DNA of 8,461 nucleotides. It comes from Candidatus Altarchaeales archaeon (lineage in GTDB: Archaea > Altiarchaeota > Altiarchaeia > IMC4 > QMZM01). This document shows, piece by piece, positions 6,161 through 8,461 of this stretch. Under the pieces are notes generated by a model that searched no databases, had not been told where the DNA came from, and saw nothing but the letters and a program-made list of their open reading frames with translations. Every line of letters starts with the position of its first letter. Position 1 is the stretch's first letter. The stretch lies in assembly GCA_003663115.1 (NCBI GenBank), contig QMZJ01000049.1, forward strand, positions 1 through 8,461, in the 5' to 3' direction. Made by a program: the position numbers and the translations under genes.

Positions 6161-6189
6161 GCCCTTAAAAAAGCGCTGGCGGAAATTTT
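6144..6189. repeat. 46-bp exact repeat, copy 2 (rrp4-proximal)
   Basis: Identical to 6044-6089. It starts within the duplicated rrp4 tail and ends one base before the rrp4 stop codon region. It carries the same potential hairpin (6155-6179) and a run of six A (six U in the transcript). Confidence 0.9.
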
Positions 6190-6190
6190 T

Positions 6191-6850
6191 CTAAAGCTTG
6201 ATACTCAACTCTTTGTCCAGCATCTTGATGATCCTATCTGTTAATCCCTGGGTTTGAGCCTCCCGTTCAATCCTCTTTATCGTCTTGATTGCAAACTCCG
6301 TTTGTTTATCCTTTATCCATATCCAACCATTTTGTCCAACAACGATCTTACACCCGGTTTTTTCTTTTATTATATTCAGCATGGACCTTCTCCTGCCAAC
6401 AACCCTTGGTATTCTCTTTGGGTCTACGTCGATGATAATACCTCCCTCTAATTTCCATGGTCCGGTGATCTGACACGAATGTACCTCATCAACCATCGAG
6501 ATTTTTGCACTAATCCTATCCCCTATCTTAAAGTATCTACTGAGGTCAACACCCAATGGATCTCTGGTTACCTCCTCACCCCGGAGGGTGCAGAGATAAG
6601 GGGATCTTATGTTGACCGACCACCTACCTGGCAGGATATTGGTAATTACTCCGATAACCAGGTCCCCCTCTCTGGGTACATATCCCCCGGATGAGGGGAT
6701 AACCCTGACCCTGTTATCCTCCACCCGTACAATGCCACGAACAGATGAGAAGACCTTATCCCCCTCATGAAAGCAATTTATATCGTGTCGAATCTTTTCT
6801 CCCATTAATTGACCCGGAATTACTAGGTCTCCATCCTGGACGTATAACAT
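6191..6850 (-). CDS. rrp4: Exosome complex RNA-binding protein Rrp4
   Basis: A 219-residue cap subunit of the archaeal exosome, which binds RNA and feeds it to the Rrp41-Rrp42 ring. Domains: N-terminal domain with DLVIPGQ (8-14) and a Gly-rich turn; S1 domain (about 60-130) with YVPREGDLVIGVI and WSVNIRSPY; KH domain (about 145-195) with GRRRSMLNIIKEKTGCKIVV and NGWIWIKD. I chose the ATG at 6850 over an in-frame GTG at 6862 because GGTGA (6859-6855) sits 4 bases before it and homologues begin close to the LVIPG motif. The last five residues (LSIKL after KE) appear to be new: the piece next to rrp41 suggests the gene formerly ended ...LDKELGR. Functionally this tail is beyond the KH domain and the protein should be intact. 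It has its own TATA element just after the SBDS stop. Confidence 0.93.
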   Translation of the reverse strand: MLYVQDGDLVIPGQLMGEKIRHDINCFHEGDKVFSSVRGIVRVEDNRVRVIPSSGGYVPREGDLVIGVITNILPGRWSVNIRSPYLCTLRGEEVTRDPLGVDLSRYFKIGDRISAKISMVDEVHSCQITGPWKLEGGIIIDVDPKRIPRVVGRRRSMLNIIKEKTGCKIVVGQNGWIWIKDKQTEFAIKTIKRIEREAQTQGLTDRIIKMLDKELSIKL

Positions 6851-6854
6851 AAAT

Positions 6855-6859
6855 TCACC
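6855..6859 (-). promoter_or_regulatory. Ribosome binding site GGTGA of rrp4
   Basis: GGTGA on the minus strand, 4 bases before the ATG at 6850. It overlaps the alternative GTG start at 6862, which argues that the GTG is part of the ribosome binding site and not the start. Confidence 0.65.
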
Positions 6860-6937
6860 CACCTATCCTTTCCACCGGAGAAGGAGTTAATTTTGATTAA
6901 TTTAATGAATATGACACTAATTATTGAATTTATTGAA

Positions 6938-6946
6938 TTATATAAA
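6938..6946 (-). promoter_or_regulatory. TATA box TTTATATAA, internal promoter for rrp4-rrp41-rrp42
   Basis: The minus strand reads TTTATATAA immediately after the SBDS TAA stop, an excellent archaeal TATA match. Transcription would start about 26 bp downstream near 6916, giving a leader of about 65 nt that contains the GGTGA site. The whole 96-bp SBDS-rrp4 gap is AT-rich and gene-free, unlike the tight junctions elsewhere in the block. It suggests the exosome genes can be expressed apart from psmA and SBDS. The purine-rich BRE cannot be judged because it lies in the SBDS coding end. Confidence 0.5.
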
Positions 6947-7639
6947 TTACCGCAGAACCTTTATCTTGACCTCCCCATGAGTGAGATTATTTAGTCTATT
7001 GTACAACTCATCCCGTAGACCCGCGGGGGTTTCTAACAGGCATAATAGATCTCCATTATTCCATTCCTCCTTTTTTATCTTTCCAAATTCCCCGAGTATC
7101 CCATAACAGCCTCCAGTATATTGGGCCGGAATCTTTACGGCAATATTCAGGGTTGCAAACTTTATCGGTATGATCGGTCGTATCGCCTTTAAAACGGAAT
7201 CAACCTGCTCCTCCGCACTCTTTGTCATACTTATATTAACCTTGGCCTCTTCCATTGCCCTTTCGATCCTTGCGGGTGGATGAGGCGCATTTGTCTGTGG
7301 GTTTATGGCGTTTCTGGCAATTACGGTTATTATCTGCTTTTTTTTATTCTCTATTATCCTTTTTTTCTGTTTCGTTGTTAGATGAATTTCTCCCTTTTTC
7401 AGTATCTTATCTACAATGCTTTCAAGTTCGGTCGTGCCAAATACCCTGTTCATAGACTGCTCAGATGCCCTCTCACCGGCTTTTGCGTCCCTAAAGATTG
7501 TGTTGATAGCCAAGAGTTCATTTAGGTTCACGTCCTTCCCCTCTTTATATTCCAAGGAAAGATCCGGATCGACGAGAATCTCAAAAACCTCCCCGTGGGT
7601 CTTTAATCTTGCTATAACTGCACTGTCCAAACTTACCAT
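6947..7639 (-). CDS. Ribosome maturation protein SBDS (Sdo1 family)
   Basis: A 230-residue archaeal SBDS protein from the ATG at 7639. The N-terminal FYSH domain starts with MVSLDSAVIARL and includes FEILVDPDLSLEYKEGK and FRDAKAGERAS; the central helical domain contains KKRIIENKKKQIITVIARNAINP and the family signature TNAPHPPARIERAMEEAK; the C-terminal RRM-like domain runs from about 165. SBDS acts with an EF-2-like GTPase in late maturation of the large ribosomal subunit (release of aIF6 in the archaeal/eukaryotic pathway). An in-frame TTG at 7651 would add four residues, but the known family start is MVSLD and no ribosome binding site favours TTG. The start lies 15 bp after the psmA stop with no clear Shine-Dalgarno, so coupling to psmA translation is likely. 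Confidence 0.95.
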   Translation of the reverse strand: MVSLDSAVIARLKTHGEVFEILVDPDLSLEYKEGKDVNLNELLAINTIFRDAKAGERASEQSMNRVFGTTELESIVDKILKKGEIHLTTKQKKRIIENKKKQIITVIARNAINPQTNAPHPPARIERAMEEAKVNISMTKSAEEQVDSVLKAIRPIIPIKFATLNIAVKIPAQYTGGCYGILGEFGKIKKEEWNNGDLLCLLETPAGLRDELYNRLNNLTHGEVKIKVLR

Positions 7640-7654
7640 TTTAAAGTACAAAAA

Positions 7655-8416
7655 TCAGTTAGCGGGATTATTATTCGAGCCCCCTTTTTCTTCCTCCCCT
7701 CTATCCTCCAACCTGCTCAGGGCCTTGGCTACCTCCTCTTTACTCATTTCTTGATACTTGTCTTTAATATCTATGGTTATTATCTGTACCTGTTCCACTT
7801 TCAGTTTTTTTTCGGAGACCAGATTAAGCCCATCAACTACCAGATCGATGGCATCATCTCTCGACATCCCCCTCTTGTAGCGCTTTTCGAACATCTTCTC
7901 TACATCGGTTTTACCCGTTCCTATGGCAGCTGCAGTGCATTCGGTAAAGGCCCCAGATGGGTCGGTTTCGAACAGGTAGGGTTGATCATTTACCCCCGCA
8001 ATTAAGAGAGCCGTTCCAAATGGTCGTGCCCCCCCGTATTGAGTGTAGGCCTGTTTTATATCGCATATATCCCTCGTCAGGGCGTGGACACTTATCGGTT
8101 CATTATAAGCGACCCTGTTCCTCTGGGCCCTTATCCTTGCATCCTCTATGAGCCTTCTGGCGTCCGCAACCAGGCCGGAGGTGGCGATTCCTACGTGCTC
8201 ATCGATCTGGAATATCTTCTCTATCGACCTGGGAACTATTAATGAGGAGGTAATGTTCTTATCCACTGCCAGTAGAACGCCTCTATCATAGATTATACCA
8301 CAGGCTGTTGTTCCCCTCTTGACAGCCTCCCTGGCGTATTCAACCTGAAAGAGCCTACCATCTGGGCTAAATACCGTAATTGCCCTGTCATATGCCGCCG
8401 GTCCAGTTGGATACAT
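7655..8416 (-). CDS. psmA: 20S proteasome alpha subunit
   Basis: A 253-residue alpha-type subunit forming the outer rings and gate of the archaeal 20S proteasome. The N-terminus has the alpha signature YDRAITVFSPDGRLFQVEYA (9-28), followed by REAVKRGTTACGI. It lacks the beta-type propeptide and catalytic N-terminal Thr. K67 (IEKIF) corresponds to the Lys that binds the HbYX tail of PAN/Cdc48-type ATPases. Later elements are YGGARPFGTALLIAG (127-141), the GTGKTDVEKMFEKRY region (166-180) and a charged C-terminal tail (EEEKGGSNNNPAN). It is the first gene of the proteasome/exosome block; its promoter region extends to the window edge. The beta subunit gene is not here, as is usual in archaea. 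Confidence 0.96.
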   Translation of the reverse strand: MYPTGPAAYDRAITVFSPDGRLFQVEYAREAVKRGTTACGIIYDRGVLLAVDKNITSSLIVPRSIEKIFQIDEHVGIATSGLVADARRLIEDARIRAQRNRVAYNEPISVHALTRDICDIKQAYTQYGGARPFGTALLIAGVNDQPYLFETDPSGAFTECTAAAIGTGKTDVEKMFEKRYKRGMSRDDAIDLVVDGLNLVSEKKLKVEQVQIITIDIKDKYQEMSKEEVAKALSRLEDRGEEEKGGSNNNPAN

Positions 8417-8427
8417 TCTCGGTCCCC

Positions 8428-8456
8428 TTAGATAAGTAACTTAGTTAGATAAGTAA
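8428..8456. repeat. Two 12-bp direct repeats upstream of psmA
   Basis: TTAGATAAGTAA occurs at 8428-8439 and 8445-8456 with 5 bp between, a 17-bp period. On the psmA sense strand the unit is TTACTTATCTAA. The pair lies 12-40 bp before the psmA ATG, in the place expected for transcription start and TATA elements, so it could be an operator or only a local duplication. Further copies might lie beyond the window edge. Confidence 0.6.
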
Positions 8457-8461
8457 TATAG
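8454..8461 (-). promoter_or_regulatory. Possible psmA TATA element at window edge
   Basis: The minus strand reads CTATATTA at the extreme right end. A start about 26 bp downstream would fall near 8431, giving a short leader of about 15 nt containing GGGGACC before the psmA ATG. The element is cut by the window edge and is a moderate match, so this is a weak call. Confidence 0.3.

Noticed and set aside
6034..6222. CRISPR array
   Set aside because: There are only two full repeat copies, the single spacer-like interval is 54 bp and itself contains rrp4-derived repeats, and the third partial copy lies inside a coding region. No cas genes are nearby.
7416..7754. 112-residue + strand reading frame across the psmA-SBDS junction
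   Set aside because: It is antisense to two strongly conserved genes, with no family motif and no promoter or ribosome binding site.

Overview
The window looks like a piece of a euryarchaeal chromosome, probably from the methanogen/Archaeoglobi/ANME-related part of the Euryarchaeota; I cannot place it more closely. The evidence is the conserved archaeal exosome gene block, an archaeal 20S proteasome alpha subunit, a hexulose-6-phosphate synthase fused to an RraA domain (a typical archaeal arrangement), TATA-like promoter elements, and GGTGA ribosome binding sites. There are no rRNA, tRNA or CRISPR features and no phage genes.

Layout, left to right. Bases 1-112 hold the tail of something unidentified and a T-rich tract. 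A 163-residue membrane-anchored winged-helix regulator follows on the + strand (113-604). Bases 605-1374 contain no intact gene, but about 772-1368 is a badly decayed IS66-family transposase in at least five reading-frame segments. It abuts the 3' end of a minus-strand pair: an MscS-type mechanosensitive channel (mscS, 3188 to 2106) followed by a xylose-isomerase-like TIM-barrel sugar isomerase/epimerase (2109 to 1375), overlapping by 4 bp. A 31-bp divergent, AT-only-like promoter region separates mscS from the + strand hps-rraA fusion gene (3220-4506). That gene converges, with only 10 bp between the stop codons, on the exosome block.

The right half (8416 down to 4517, minus strand) is the archaeal proteasome/exosome superoperon in its conserved order: psmA (proteasome alpha), SBDS (ribosome maturation), rrp4 (RNA-binding cap), rrp41 (catalytic RNase PH subunit) and rrp42 (non-catalytic RNase PH partner). 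These genes link protein degradation, 60S-type ribosome maturation and 3'-to-5' RNA decay. Rrp41 and Rrp42 would form the hexameric ring and Rrp4 the cap. The ribosomal protein L37Ae gene that often follows rrp42 in euryarchaea is absent; the block is interrupted there by hps-rraA.

The most unusual structure is between rrp4 and rrp41 (6034-6222). The coding tail of rrp4 is present three times: once in the gene, once as an almost exact non-coding copy, and once directly before rrp41. The last copy reads in frame as an alternative rrp4 C-terminus with a stop one base from the rrp41 start, so it looks like the original gene junction, displaced by about 150 bp of repeated DNA. Two exact 46-bp repeats, exactly 100 bp apart and each with a potential hairpin, plus a 9-bp perfect palindrome, fill this spacer. 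A second repeat worth attention is a 12-bp direct repeat (17-bp period) just upstream of psmA. Otherwise the genes are recognisable members of known families.
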